DNA from: Schumannella sp. 10F1B-5-1
GTDB lineage: Bacteria > Actinomycetota > Actinomycetes > Actinomycetales > Microbacteriaceae
Direction: 5' to 3'
Assembly (NCBI RefSeq): GCF_006517535.1
Contig: NZ_VHQH01000001.1
Location: 124,001-188,000 of the forward strand
Length of the DNA stretch: 64,000 nt
A program made the translations under genes and the position numbers. Below are positions 33,988-43,104 of the stretch, one piece after another. Under the pieces are notes generated by a model. The model made no database searches. It saw nothing but the letters and a program-made list of their open reading frames with translations, and was not told the origin of the DNA. Each line of letters opens with the position of its first letter. The stretch's first letter is position 1.

Positions 33988-34619
33988 GCCGCCGAGCGGT
34001 ACGTGTTCAGCACGACCCCGCCCGGCAACGGCTCGCTGCTCACCAGGCTCAGATCCCGCGCGAGGGATGCGGCGGCCAGGTCCGCGGCCGGGTTGGCGCT
34101 CGGGCCGCTCGCGGCGGCACCCCGACGCCCGAACAGCGGGATGCCGTCGCCGAGCACGAGCGGGTTCACCTTGACCTGCACCTCGTCGATCAGCGGCATC
34201 AGCTGGGCGGCCAGATCGCCGCCGCCGGCGAGCCAGATGTCGCGGCCGGGCTCGGCCTTCAACTCCGCGACGCGCGCGAGGATGGACGCGCTGTCGCCGG
34301 CGACCGTCTCGACGCCATCGGCCGGGTCGAGCGCGCGATGCGTGGCGACCACCTGCCGCAGGTGCGGATACGCACCGCCGATGAGTCCCGCATCCAGGCC
34401 GGGCGCGAAGGTGCCGCTGCCCATGATCACGGTGTCGAAGCGGCGCGGCTCGGCGGTGATTCCCAGGGCGGCGCGCACGTGCGTCGGGCACGTCTCCGGG
34501 TACCGCTCGAACAGCACGGCGAGCGTCGCCGGGTCGACCGGGAAGCGCGAGAAGTCGCCCGTCGGGTCGGCGATGAGCCCGTCGATGGATGCGGCGATGA
34601 AGTAGACGAGGTCGCGCAC
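33984..34619 (-). CDS. Dihydrofolate reductase-family protein (RibD C-terminal type)
   Basis: 211 aa. MRDLVYFIAASIDGLIADPTGDFSRF, VIMGSGTFAPG and DIWLAGGGDLAAQLMPLIDEVQVKVNPLVLGDGIPLF are the core strands and pyrophosphate-binding GGG motif of the DHFR/RibD_C fold, an NADPH-dependent reductase. Members of this branch (YyaP/YwjB-like) have unknown substrates and are not housekeeping folate enzymes. It overlaps the Imm-5-like gene by 4 bp. Confidence 0.82.
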   Translation of the reverse strand: MRDLVYFIAASIDGLIADPTGDFSRFPVDPATLAVLFERYPETCPTHVRAALGITAEPRRFDTVIMGSGTFAPGLDAGLIGGAYPHLRQVVATHRALDPADGVETVAGDSASILARVAELKAEPGRDIWLAGGGDLAAQLMPLIDEVQVKVNPLVLGDGIPLFGRRGAAASGPSANPAADLAAASLARDLSLVSSEPLPGGVVLNTYRSAA

Positions 34620-34759
34620 GGGGGTCCTCCGGTCGTCGGCGATCGGTATCAGGGTTCGGCTCTACGGTAGCCATCCGCCCTGATTCGACCGCAGATGGCC
34701 CGACCGCGCCCCCGATCGGGGAATGGCCGGCCGAACGGTCGTGACAGAGACTCAGACTC

Positions 34760-36880
34760 GTGAGCCATCATCTCCTCGACCATGAGGCCATCCGCTCGAT
34801 CCTGCAGACGGCGCAGCTGCTCGACGAGCACGGCCCCGCGCTCACCTGGGCGATCGACGACCTCGGCACGATCAAGAGGTTCCGGTTCTCGCCTGAGACG
34901 GCGCCGGTGATCGGGCAGGCGCTGGTCGACGAGAACGAGAAGTTCTTCGAGGCGTACTACGGCGAGCGCCCCGAAGCGCGCTACGAGCATCGACTCCCGC
35001 AGGACACCGGGCGCACCGTCGCAGCCATCAGCGAAGACCTCGACGACTGGGTGCGCGAATCGCTGAGCCCGGACGACATCGAAGAGCATCACGGCATGAT
35101 CGTCGAGCTGCAGTTCATGGCAGCGGTGCGGCGTCGCCTGCCGTCGCTGCAGCAGGACCTCCCGATCGCGGAGGCCATCGCGGCGTCGCCAGTGGCCCCG
35201 GTTCCACCGAACCGGAAGACCGAGAACAAGCGCGCGAAGAAGCCGGCCGCGGCCGCCGAGTCGGCCGCGCCGCGCGATCCCGCCTATCTGGCCGAAGGGA
35301 TCGCGCGATTCCCCCTTCGTGTCACTCGCGAGGTCGACACGTCGGGATGGCTGCGGCGCCGACTCGGCGACCTCGACTTCGCGGTGCCGCCCGACTGGCA
35401 GGCGCGCATCTCGGGCGCCGACCGCATCCGCGACCAGCAGATCTTCGAGGTGAAGGGGCGCGTACCCGACGGCGCACCCGTCGACTGGGACACCTGGCCC
35501 GAGTTCTCACGCTACTTGCGCGGCGTCGACTTCCTGCGCGGCAAACCGCTCATCACCCGCGGCCAGATCGCCGACGGCGGCAGCTTCCACCGGCTGGAGG
35601 TGCCGGGCGTGGACTTCGCCGTGTTGCACCTCGGCCCGCACTTCACACCGAAGCCGGAGTGGCCTGCCGGATATCAGCGTGCGTGGGTGTGGCTGGCGAC
35701 GCTCACCGGAGAGCTCTACGCGGTGTGGGTGCGATACCCGCTGAACCCCGGCGACGATCCGGATGACGACGACGTGCTCAACGGCATCCTCGGTTCGCTG
35801 CGGCTCGGGCCGCCGATCGAGCGGACGGCGCCCCTCGACGACCCCGCGGCTCTTCCGGCCGCGGGCGCGGCGTCGACGCCGTCGCGCGACTGGCTGCCGG
35901 ACGCCCCGACTCGGGTAGCCCGGACGAAGGGAGCCCGCCCTTCGGGTCCAGTGGCATGGATGCTGCTGGAATCGAGCGTTCCGCCGGTCTGGGTCTGGCA
36001 TCCCGACGACGGCTTCCTCCGCCTCGCCGACCTCGAGCGCGACCGGGAAGCGGGCCCGCCCTGGAACTTCGTGGCCTCCGAGCCGCTGTCACGCGACGGG
36101 CGACGGGTCCTGCACGAGGAACACGATGCCTACCCCGACTTCACCCACCGCGAGATCTCCGACGACCTCGTGACCGGCGAGCGCCACGCTCGCGTGCTCC
36201 CGCGCGAGGGGATCTATACCTACACGTCGCCTTCGGGCGTCATCGTGCGCGTCGACAGCACGTCTGATCCCGGCGACAACGGCCGCCGGGTGACCGTGAT
36301 CGCCGACGGACGCAGCACGGAGGTCACGCTCTCCGGCTGGGTCTCCGTCGGCGGCCGCGCGGTTCAGTTCTCGCCCGATGGCCGCACCGCAGCGTTCTCG
36401 ATCACATCGCGCCCCCACGAGTACCCCGAGTTGTGCGTGATCGACCTCGAGACCGCCGCCGTGCTGGAGCGCTACCCATCGGCGGGTGCCGCCAGCACTG
36501 ACCCGTGGAGCCCTGACGGGACCCGATTACTGGTGCGGCCGACCCGATGGATCATCGATCAGGTGCCCGATCTGCTGGATCGTCGCAGCGGCCGCCGTGT
36601 CTCGCTGGCGCCGCTGTTCTCGACCCGCACGGAGACGCGCGAGATCCACGTCGCGGGCTGGATCGACGACGGCATGCTGCTCGCCGCCGAGCTGCGCGAG
36701 CGACGCCTCATCCTGCTCGCCACCGACCTGGCGACCGGCGAGCACCATGAGCTGCTCGACCTGCCATATCCGGCGGGCCGCAGCTACGGCTTCCGCGAGC
36801 TGGTGCTCGCCTCGGATCTCGTCCGCGCCGACCCGAGCGTGCTCGTGAAGCGCACCGGGGGTCGCCCGCGGCGGCGCTGA
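34760..36880 (+). CDS. Unidentified 706-aa protein with C-terminal beta-propeller-like repeats
   Basis: GTG 34760 start. The N-terminal ~145 residues are helical and acidic. A Lys/Ala-rich linker (~150-175) is followed by a mixed domain (~185-345) that includes WLRRRLGDLDFAVPPDW, GSFHRLEVPGVDFAVLHLG and a strand-rich end, then a second linker. The C-terminal ~300 residues contain PD40/TolB-like blades (FSPDGRTAAFSI, WSPDGTRLLVRP, IDLETAAVLERY, TDLATGEHHELLDL). No signal peptide or membrane helix, so it is cytoplasmic. I do not recognise the complete architecture. Confidence 0.65.
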   Translation: MSHHLLDHEAIRSILQTAQLLDEHGPALTWAIDDLGTIKRFRFSPETAPVIGQALVDENEKFFEAYYGERPEARYEHRLPQDTGRTVAAISEDLDDWVRESLSPDDIEEHHGMIVELQFMAAVRRRLPSLQQDLPIAEAIAASPVAPVPPNRKTENKRAKKPAAAAESAAPRDPAYLAEGIARFPLRVTREVDTSGWLRRRLGDLDFAVPPDWQARISGADRIRDQQIFEVKGRVPDGAPVDWDTWPEFSRYLRGVDFLRGKPLITRGQIADGGSFHRLEVPGVDFAVLHLGPHFTPKPEWPAGYQRAWVWLATLTGELYAVWVRYPLNPGDDPDDDDVLNGILGSLRLGPPIERTAPLDDPAALPAAGAASTPSRDWLPDAPTRVARTKGARPSGPVAWMLLESSVPPVWVWHPDDGFLRLADLERDREAGPPWNFVASEPLSRDGRRVLHEEHDAYPDFTHREISDDLVTGERHARVLPREGIYTYTSPSGVIVRVDSTSDPGDNGRRVTVIADGRSTEVTLSGWVSVGGRAVQFSPDGRTAAFSITSRPHEYPELCVIDLETAAVLERYPSAGAASTDPWSPDGTRLLVRPTRWIIDQVPDLLDRRSGRRVSLAPLFSTRTETREIHVAGWIDDGMLLAAELRERRLILLATDLATGEHHELLDLPYPAGRSYGFRELVLASDLVRADPSVLVKRTGGRPRRR

Positions 36881-37270
36881 CCTCGACCGTCGCCCGCCCC
36901 GCCCCGCCCGAATCCGGGTCTAGGGTGACCGCATGCCCGCCCGATGAGGGCGACTAACAGCCCCGCGACAAGCAGACTGCGGTTGTCCGGGCTCACGACA
37001 CCACCTTCCAGAGCATTCGCATGCCAGCTCGGAGCCCACCAGGAACATCGTGGCGGAGGGCGGGGGATTCGAACTATCGCGGCACCCCCGCAGCACCGGG
37101 CCTCGATAAGAACCTACATAGTAAATTCAGCCTACGCATCGGTTGGTGATCATTTGCTAGCAGGCCCCGGGCCCTGGAGTTGTGGGCAGAATGTGGGCAG
37201 AGACGCCGCTCGCGCCGCCCTGGGACGACCGCGGGGCTTCTGACGAGGCATTGGGGTGGCCAAGTAACAT
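36881..37270. other. Intergenic boundary region with att-like sequence
   Basis: 390 bp without a supported gene. On the minus strand 37052-37075 reads TTCGAATCCCCCGCCCTCCG then CCA, like the T-loop and acceptor 3' end of a serine-type tRNA, without the rest of a tRNA. At 37182-37200 two GTGGGCAGA-type repeats resemble the pair next to the integrase remnant at 17475. AT content rises at 37100-37160. This looks like an attachment-site scar at the left edge of the island. Confidence 0.45.
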
Positions 37271-37525
37271 CTACAGCTCGTCAAGTCGCCGCAAGGCCAC
37301 GTTGATGGCCTCGTGCAGCTCCTCAAGCCCGATATACGGTGCCCTGCCTCCAGGCTCATAGAGGGCTAGCGCATCAATGAGACCCTCGACCCGTTCGAAT
37401 GTGGTGTTGTCGCTCTCCCAATAGGCGGCGACGAGAGCGTCTTCGAGCGCCTTGGCGGCAGCCATGGAGTCGTCGCCATTGAGCATTGCTTTCGCAGCAG
37501 CAATTACAGCCAAGGGGACGGTCAT
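37271..37525 (-). CDS. Probable immunity protein for the RHS toxin
   Basis: 84 aa from ATG 37525; its start overlaps the RHS stop as ATGA, so translation is coupled. Short acidic, helical protein (AVIAAAKAMLNGDDSMAAAKALEDALVAAYWESDN; LEELHEAINVALRRLDEL). No family recognised. Position, size, acidity and coupling are what is expected for a cognate immunity protein; the role is inference. Confidence 0.6.
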   Translation of the reverse strand: MTVPLAVIAAAKAMLNGDDSMAAAKALEDALVAAYWESDNTTFERVEGLIDALALYEPGGRAPYIGLEELHEAINVALRRLDEL

Positions 37526-40500
37526 CGGACCACCATGACACTGGCAATGTGTGGCGGCAACGTCGTGGCGTTCACGGCCACCCATTCCCGTCCCTGGTAG
37601 ACGCGAATGCTCGCACGGATCTCGCCGTCCTTTGGACGATCCGCGATGTATCGGATCCGAGTCGGGGAGTCGAGGATCTCGTCTACTCGCGAGAGATTGG
37701 TCGCCGGCCGGCCGGCCGCACCACTAACGATCCGATCGGCTGCATGCGCGCTCACGGATCTGCCGCCCGGAGTGACCGCGAAACCTGAGCCCCCTTGGGA
37801 TAGCAGCTGGCGAGATGCGAACTCGGGCGAATATGGCACGACATCAGTACCACCACCTCGGGATAACGTTGTCCGCGCCGCGGACGAGAGCCCGGACCGC
37901 GCGGTGATTGCCGCGTTCCGCACTCCGGAGGCCGCTGTGGTGACGGTTCGCTTGGCCGCGGCGACGACGGTCTTCGCGACAGCCTTGACCCCTACCTTTG
38001 CCGCCATCCGCAGGCCAGCGGCTGCGAGTCCGACACCCGGGATGGCGATCATCGCGACCGAGACGACCGTCGAGGCGATCTGCCCAGCAGTGAACGCTCC
38101 CTGGTGGTCCGCAACGAAGCAGTCGTATCCGGGGACGACGGCGCCGAGGATGATCGAGGAGAGCCCACCCGTGGTGTCGTCGAGGAATCCGGCGCCGAAC
38201 GCGAGTGCGTTCTGGCCGAAGTCGTTCCAAAAGTCGAGCCCGGTGTGGTCGGTGTTCTGCAACGGATTGTTGCTGGCGTAGGCGTACGGCTGATGGGTGG
38301 TGTCCACCGCGGGGTCGACACGGAGAAACTGCATGGTGGCGGGGTCGTAGTCCCGTGCGCGGAGGTAGATCAGCCCGGTGACCGCGTCCGTCCAATTGCC
38401 AGTGAACCCGAAAGCGGATGCCACGCCCGATGTCCCGGTCCGGTTGCCATGGTCGTCGAAGCTTGCCGCGCCGACCGCGGCGCCGGCCTCGTCGGTGATG
38501 GTGCGCACGCTTCCGAGGGCGTCAGCGTGGAGATACTCGGTTTCCCCCGTTGCTCTATCGACTTGCGCGAGGGGTGTGACGCCTGTGCCGTAGATGTACC
38601 AATGGTCGCCATCGTCGAGCAGCAGCGGGAGACCCGCTGCGGTGTCCCACAAGAAGTGTTCAGTCGCGCCGGATTCCGTTCGAGTCTGGCGGAGTCCGTC
38701 GCCATCGCTGGCGTAGTCGACGGCACCCGAGGACGTGGTGAAGTGGTCGAGGGAGCCGGACTGGCTCCAGCCGTAGGTCGCGGTGGCTGGAGTTCCAGTG
38801 CCAGTCTGAGCTTGTGCGATGCGGGCGCCATTCGCGTCGTAGGAGAACTCGGTGACGCCCCCCGTGTTCGATTGGGTCAACTGGAGGAGTTGCTCGGCGG
38901 AGCCGTAGTTCAGGGTAGAGCCGTCGCTTGCCGCGGTGATTGATCCCGCCGCGGTGGTCTGCAACATGTTGGCGCCGCCATTGCCGGAGAGTTGGCCTCG
39001 GCCGTCGTAGGTGTACGGCGTCGCGGCGCCGGCGGTGAGAGGGTCGGATCGCGTTGCGGAGGACAGCTGACCCGCGTCGTCGTACGTGTACCCGTAGGAC
39101 GCGAGGGTGGCTGTGGTGGTGGAGCTGGTGATGGTGAGCGGTTGGCCGGCGAGGTCGTAGCTGGTGGTGTCCGCGACGCCGTTGGGGCGGGCTTGTGCTG
39201 TGCTCAGCCCGTCGAGGTTGCGGGTGATCTGAGTCGTGTGGTCGTTCCAGTCGGTGACCGTGGTCATCTGACCGGCGAGGTCGTAGCCGTAGGTCACGGT
39301 CTTCGATCCCGGGTAGGTGAGAGACGTCCGGCGGCTCGCGGCGTCGTACCCGTAGCTGATCGTGTCGCCGCTACCGTCAGTGACTGCCGATGTCCGGCCG
39401 ACCGTGTCGTAGGCGTACGTCGTCGTGCCCGTGCGATCGGTCATGCTCGAGCGAGCTCCGTCAGCGTCGTAGGTATACGAGACGTCGGACGCGGTGCCCG
39501 CATAGTCGAGAGCGGTCAGTTGCCCGGTGGGATCGTACGCGTACGAAACTGTCGTCGAATCAGGGCGAGTGAGCTGATGAATCCGTGCGGCACTGTCGTA
39601 GGTGACGGTCGACGTGCGCCCGCCGGGCTCGGTCTTGCCCGTCAACATGCCCGATGGGTCGTAGCTGTAGGTGGTGACCCTGCCGTCGGCATTGGTGTAG
39701 CTGGCAACTTGACCGAGCAACGTGTAGGTCCACTGCTCCGCACTCCCACCAGGGGCGGTCACCGCGGTCACTTCGTCGTCGACGGAATAGGTCGTCGTCG
39801 TGGTTCGGCCCAGCGGATCCGTTGCGCTGATCTGCCTGCCTGCTGCGTCATACGCGAAGGTGGTGACTTTGCCGAGCGGGTCGGTGCTTGTGAGTTGCTC
39901 GCCAGCAGCGTCATAGGTAGCACCAGTGGTGGCGCCCGATGGGCTCGTGGTGCCCAGGATGGCGTCGGCCGCGTCGAAGGTGCGCGTGCTCACTCTGCCG
40001 AGCGGATCCGTGCTGAAAATCCCGCGGCCAAGTACGTCGTAGCCGTAGGTCGCTGTGCGGCCGAGCGGGTCGCTGGTCGCCGCGATCTGACCGGCGGCGT
40101 TGTACGAATACGTCGTGGTCCCTGCGGCGTCTGTGCTACTGAGACGCTGCCCTGCAGCATCGTAAGTGAACGTGGTCTGGCGACCGGACGGTGTCGTCAC
40201 CGTGGCGAGGTTGCCAGCGGCGTCGTAGGTATTCGTGGTCGTGTGGGCGTTCGCGTCGGTGCTAGTGACGATGCGCCCGGCGGGGTCGAAGGTCTGTGTC
40301 GATGTACTCGCATCCGGAGCCGTCCGGGTGATGGGACGGCCCGCGGCGTCGTAGACGCTACATGAGGTGCGGTCGCTGGGGTCGGTGACGCATTTCACCT
40401 GCCCTGCAGGTGTGTACGTGAATCGGGTGACGCCGCCGCCGGCGTCAATAGACTCACGGACGGTGCCATCGTCGTTGTGGGTCCATGTCAGCTCTCGCCC

Positions 40501-43104
40501 ACCGGGCGTAGTCGACTTTATCAGCGCGGAGTTTGTGCCGTACTCGTAGCTGGTGACGTGCCCGAGCGGATCGGTGACGGTAAGCGTGTTGCCTTCGGAG
40601 TCGAAGGTGCGTGTCGTTGTACGGCCGAGGGGATCCGTGCTCGTGAGCTCGTTGCCGCCGACGTCGTAGGTCGAACTCGTCTTCCGTCCGAGGGGGTCGG
40701 TGGCCGCGAGAAGATTGCCCGAGTCGTCGTAGGTGAAGGTCGACGTGCGTTGGAGTGGGGTTCCGAATGCTTCAGTGATCGAGGCGATCACAGCGTTGCT
40801 GTATCGCTCGACAGTGAATGAGCCGTCTGGATGCCCTGTCGTCGTCGACGACGCAGCGTAGGCGAAACTGGTGCGTCGTCCGATCGGATCGATCTGGGAC
40901 GTGACTCGGTCGGATCCGTCGTAGGCGTTGGTGGTCATCCCGCCGCCCGGGCGGGTCAGGGTGATCATCCGGTGCTGAGTGTCGTAGCCGTAGGCCCAGG
41001 TGCTGCCATCGACACCGGTGACGGTGGTGAGGTCGGACCCGCTGTAGACGTAGGTAACTGTTCGGCCTGCGGAGTCCTGGGCCTCGATGATCCGGCTTCC
41101 TGACCAGGTCAGATCGATGGTCCGGCCAGCGGAGCCCTCGATCGAGGTGGCCCGACCGCTGGGGTCGCGGTGGTAGGTGACGGTGTTGCCGGAGCGATCG
41201 CTATGTGAAGAGAGCGCTCCGGTTTCGTCGAAGCGGAAGATGTCGCGGTGGTTGCGGGTCAAGATCCAGGTGCCCGGGCCGGTTCGCTCGAGCTTCGCAA
41301 TCGACCTCGGGCCCGCCGCGTACACGCCGCCTTCGAAGTTGAAGTAACTGGCGGATCCGTTCTCCTGGACCACCTTGACCAGCTGGGGCGGCGCGTTCGG
41401 CGTCGCTCCGGACTGGAGCACCTCGACGCGCGCATCGAGCACCGAAGCCCATCCGTGCCCGAAGGACCCCGCGCGGCCCGCCGAGCTGACCGTGTACGTG
41501 CGGGGCAGCGCGACCGCAGGTCCCGCGCCCGGGAGGTCCAGGTCGAGGGCTGGCAGGTAGAACTCGCCCGTCAGAGTGTTGACAGGATCCGCCTGGCTGC
41601 ATTGGCACCCGCGCTCGGATGGATTCCCTCCACCAGCGAAAGTATCTGAGCGCACTGTCCGGACCGGAATTGAGGGGGATCCGAGGGTGCCGTAGGCGCT
41701 AGTTATTTCCGCGCGGACCGAGGTGATCGCGCTGCTGTCCACGATGGCGCGGAGGCTGACTGTCGTGGGGAACGCTGGCTCGGATCCGTTTGGAAAGAAC
41801 TCGCGGGTCTCGAGATACCCGACCGTGGTTTCGCCCCCATCCGCGGTCTTGCCGATCACGCGGAGGTTGCAGCCAAAGAGGAACGCATTTCGACAGACGG
41901 CGTCGGGCAGGTTGTAGAAGCTTGCGCTGACGTCCGTTTCGACTAGGGTGCGAGTGCCGTCGGAGGTGGCGGATACGGCTGTGACTGCGACTTTCGGAAT
42001 TGGATAGAGGTCTTCGATTGCGTAGCCGGGTGAGCTCAGTTCGCGCCCCGGAGAGCGGACCAGGCCAGTGATGGAAGTCACGTGGATCGACGGCACTATG
42101 CCGTGGAACGAGAACGTCTGAGGGTACTGGGGGGCACCGTTCGTCGGGATCGGGGACGAAGCGATAGCAAGTTGCGTGCCGTCGTCGCGCTGAGCAACGA
42201 CGGCGACCTCACACTGGGTCGTCTGCTCGCAGACAGCGCCGGGGTCTCGATAGCCCGAGTACTCCATCGTGCCTTGAACGTCGACGTAGCCCTGATCGGT
42301 GCGAACTGCAGAGATGCCAGCCAATGACACAGCGGGGCTGACGTAAGGATCCTGAACCGAATACGTCGCGGACTCGAGCGTTGTACCTGCTCCTTGCACT
42401 CGAGCTACAAGCCCGACCACCTTGCGCGAGGCAGTCGTCCCGGTGAAGTGATGCTGACGAGGGTACGAGGGCGGCGTGGAGCGGATATCGTCGTGCCAGG
42501 CCAGGAACTTTTCTTCGCCATCGGCGAGGACCGCAGACAACGAGACACCGCAGCTCGACCCGTTCGCACACACGCTGCCCGGAAGCTGATGCCCGAAAAT
42601 GGACACATCCGCTTCGAAGGTGAGATACCCCGTGATGGGATCACGGCTCAGGTGAGAGCCAGCTACCGACACGTTGCTGCCTGGCATCTCGTCTTCAACT
42701 GAGACCCAATCGCCGGCCTTGTTCGCACCCCAGGGCCCGTAGACGAGTGTCCGCACCGCGTCGATCTTTTCGACATCGACTGCGCCAGCGAAGCTGTGAG
42801 CGGTATTGCTGGCCTGCGGAGAGATCGCCCACTGATCGAGTTCGCGGACGGCGCCTCCCAGCGTTCTCCCCTCCAGGATCAGCGTGCACGTGCCGCCGTC
42901 GTAGCAGAACCCGTCGCCGTCAACCGTTCGATAGCCCGACGCGGCCGACGTCGCCTCAAATTCCAGATAGCCCGTCGTCGAGTTGCGTGCCACAACTGCC
43001 GCGCTGGTAGCTACGGTGGTCGCAGCCAGAGCAGGAGTGGCCCCCACGAGAGCCGGAATCGCAGCGACCGCGACGGCTGCCGCGATCGTTGGGAGGAATC
43101 GCAT
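37522..43104 (-). CDS. Secreted RHS/YD-repeat polymorphic toxin
   Basis: 1860 aa from ATG 43104, which gives a Sec signal peptide (MRFLPTIAAAVAVAAIPALVG, cleavage after ALA); the frame continues upstream to 43164. Layout: signal; ~450 residues of repeated beta domains with paired cysteines; a DUF6531-like entry (CSQADPVNTLTGEFYLP, ~500); about 40 YD repeats (YDAAGQRLSSTDAAG type, ~620-1500) expected to form the hollow RHS shell; the RHS core (YLRARDYDPATMQFLRVDP, ~1565-1600); a hydrophobic pre-toxin region; and a C-terminal toxin (~1775-1860: SAHAADRIVSGAAG, ASIRVYQGREWVAVNAT) resembling BECR-fold ribonucleases. Probable contact-dependent antibacterial effector; the 84-aa gene following is the likely immunity gene. 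Confidence 0.88.
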   Translation of the reverse strand: MRFLPTIAAAVAVAAIPALVGATPALAATTVATSAAVVARNSTTGYLEFEATSAASGYRTVDGDGFCYDGGTCTLILEGRTLGGAVRELDQWAISPQASNTAHSFAGAVDVEKIDAVRTLVYGPWGANKAGDWVSVEDEMPGSNVSVAGSHLSRDPITGYLTFEADVSIFGHQLPGSVCANGSSCGVSLSAVLADGEEKFLAWHDDIRSTPPSYPRQHHFTGTTASRKVVGLVARVQGAGTTLESATYSVQDPYVSPAVSLAGISAVRTDQGYVDVQGTMEYSGYRDPGAVCEQTTQCEVAVVAQRDDGTQLAIASSPIPTNGAPQYPQTFSFHGIVPSIHVTSITGLVRSPGRELSSPGYAIEDLYPIPKVAVTAVSATSDGTRTLVETDVSASFYNLPDAVCRNAFLFGCNLRVIGKTADGGETTVGYLETREFFPNGSEPAFPTTVSLRAIVDSSAITSVRAEITSAYGTLGSPSIPVRTVRSDTFAGGGNPSERGCQCSQADPVNTLTGEFYLPALDLDLPGAGPAVALPRTYTVSSAGRAGSFGHGWASVLDARVEVLQSGATPNAPPQLVKVVQENGSASYFNFEGGVYAAGPRSIAKLERTGPGTWILTRNHRDIFRFDETGALSSHSDRSGNTVTYHRDPSGRATSIEGSAGRTIDLTWSGSRIIEAQDSAGRTVTYVYSGSDLTTVTGVDGSTWAYGYDTQHRMITLTRPGGGMTTNAYDGSDRVTSQIDPIGRRTSFAYAASSTTTGHPDGSFTVERYSNAVIASITEAFGTPLQRTSTFTYDDSGNLLAATDPLGRKTSSTYDVGGNELTSTDPLGRTTTRTFDSEGNTLTVTDPLGHVTSYEYGTNSALIKSTTPGGRELTWTHNDDGTVRESIDAGGGVTRFTYTPAGQVKCVTDPSDRTSCSVYDAAGRPITRTAPDASTSTQTFDPAGRIVTSTDANAHTTTNTYDAAGNLATVTTPSGRQTTFTYDAAGQRLSSTDAAGTTTYSYNAAGQIAATSDPLGRTATYGYDVLGRGIFSTDPLGRVSTRTFDAADAILGTTSPSGATTGATYDAAGEQLTSTDPLGKVTTFAYDAAGRQISATDPLGRTTTTTYSVDDEVTAVTAPGGSAEQWTYTLLGQVASYTNADGRVTTYSYDPSGMLTGKTEPGGRTSTVTYDSAARIHQLTRPDSTTVSYAYDPTGQLTALDYAGTASDVSYTYDADGARSSMTDRTGTTTYAYDTVGRTSAVTDGSGDTISYGYDAASRRTSLTYPGSKTVTYGYDLAGQMTTVTDWNDHTTQITRNLDGLSTAQARPNGVADTTSYDLAGQPLTITSSTTTATLASYGYTYDDAGQLSSATRSDPLTAGAATPYTYDGRGQLSGNGGANMLQTTAAGSITAASDGSTLNYGSAEQLLQLTQSNTGGVTEFSYDANGARIAQAQTGTGTPATATYGWSQSGSLDHFTTSSGAVDYASDGDGLRQTRTESGATEHFLWDTAAGLPLLLDDGDHWYIYGTGVTPLAQVDRATGETEYLHADALGSVRTITDEAGAAVGAASFDDHGNRTGTSGVASAFGFTGNWTDAVTGLIYLRARDYDPATMQFLRVDPAVDTTHQPYAYASNNPLQNTDHTGLDFWNDFGQNALAFGAGFLDDTTGGLSSIILGAVVPGYDCFVADHQGAFTAGQIASTVVSVAMIAIPGVGLAAAGLRMAAKVGVKAVAKTVVAAAKRTVTTAASGVRNAAITARSGLSSAARTTLSRGGGTDVVPYSPEFASRQLLSQGGSGFAVTPGGRSVSAHAADRIVSGAAGRPATNLSRVDEILDSPTRIRYIADRPKDGEIRASIRVYQGREWVAVNATTLPPHIASVMVVR

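Noticed and set aside
32396-34174. 592-codon plus-strand frame opposite three minus-strand genes
   Set aside because: No domain; the opposite strand has three recognisable coupled genes.
36784-36996. Minus-strand 70-codon frame starting with a hydrophobic segment
   Set aside because: Overlaps the 3' end of the 706-aa gene, and only the first ~20 residues look protein-like.
38992-40365. 457-codon plus-strand frame inside the RHS gene
   Set aside because: Antisense repeat of YD-repeat codons (GxxVVRVRR pattern), explained by the repeats on the coding strand.
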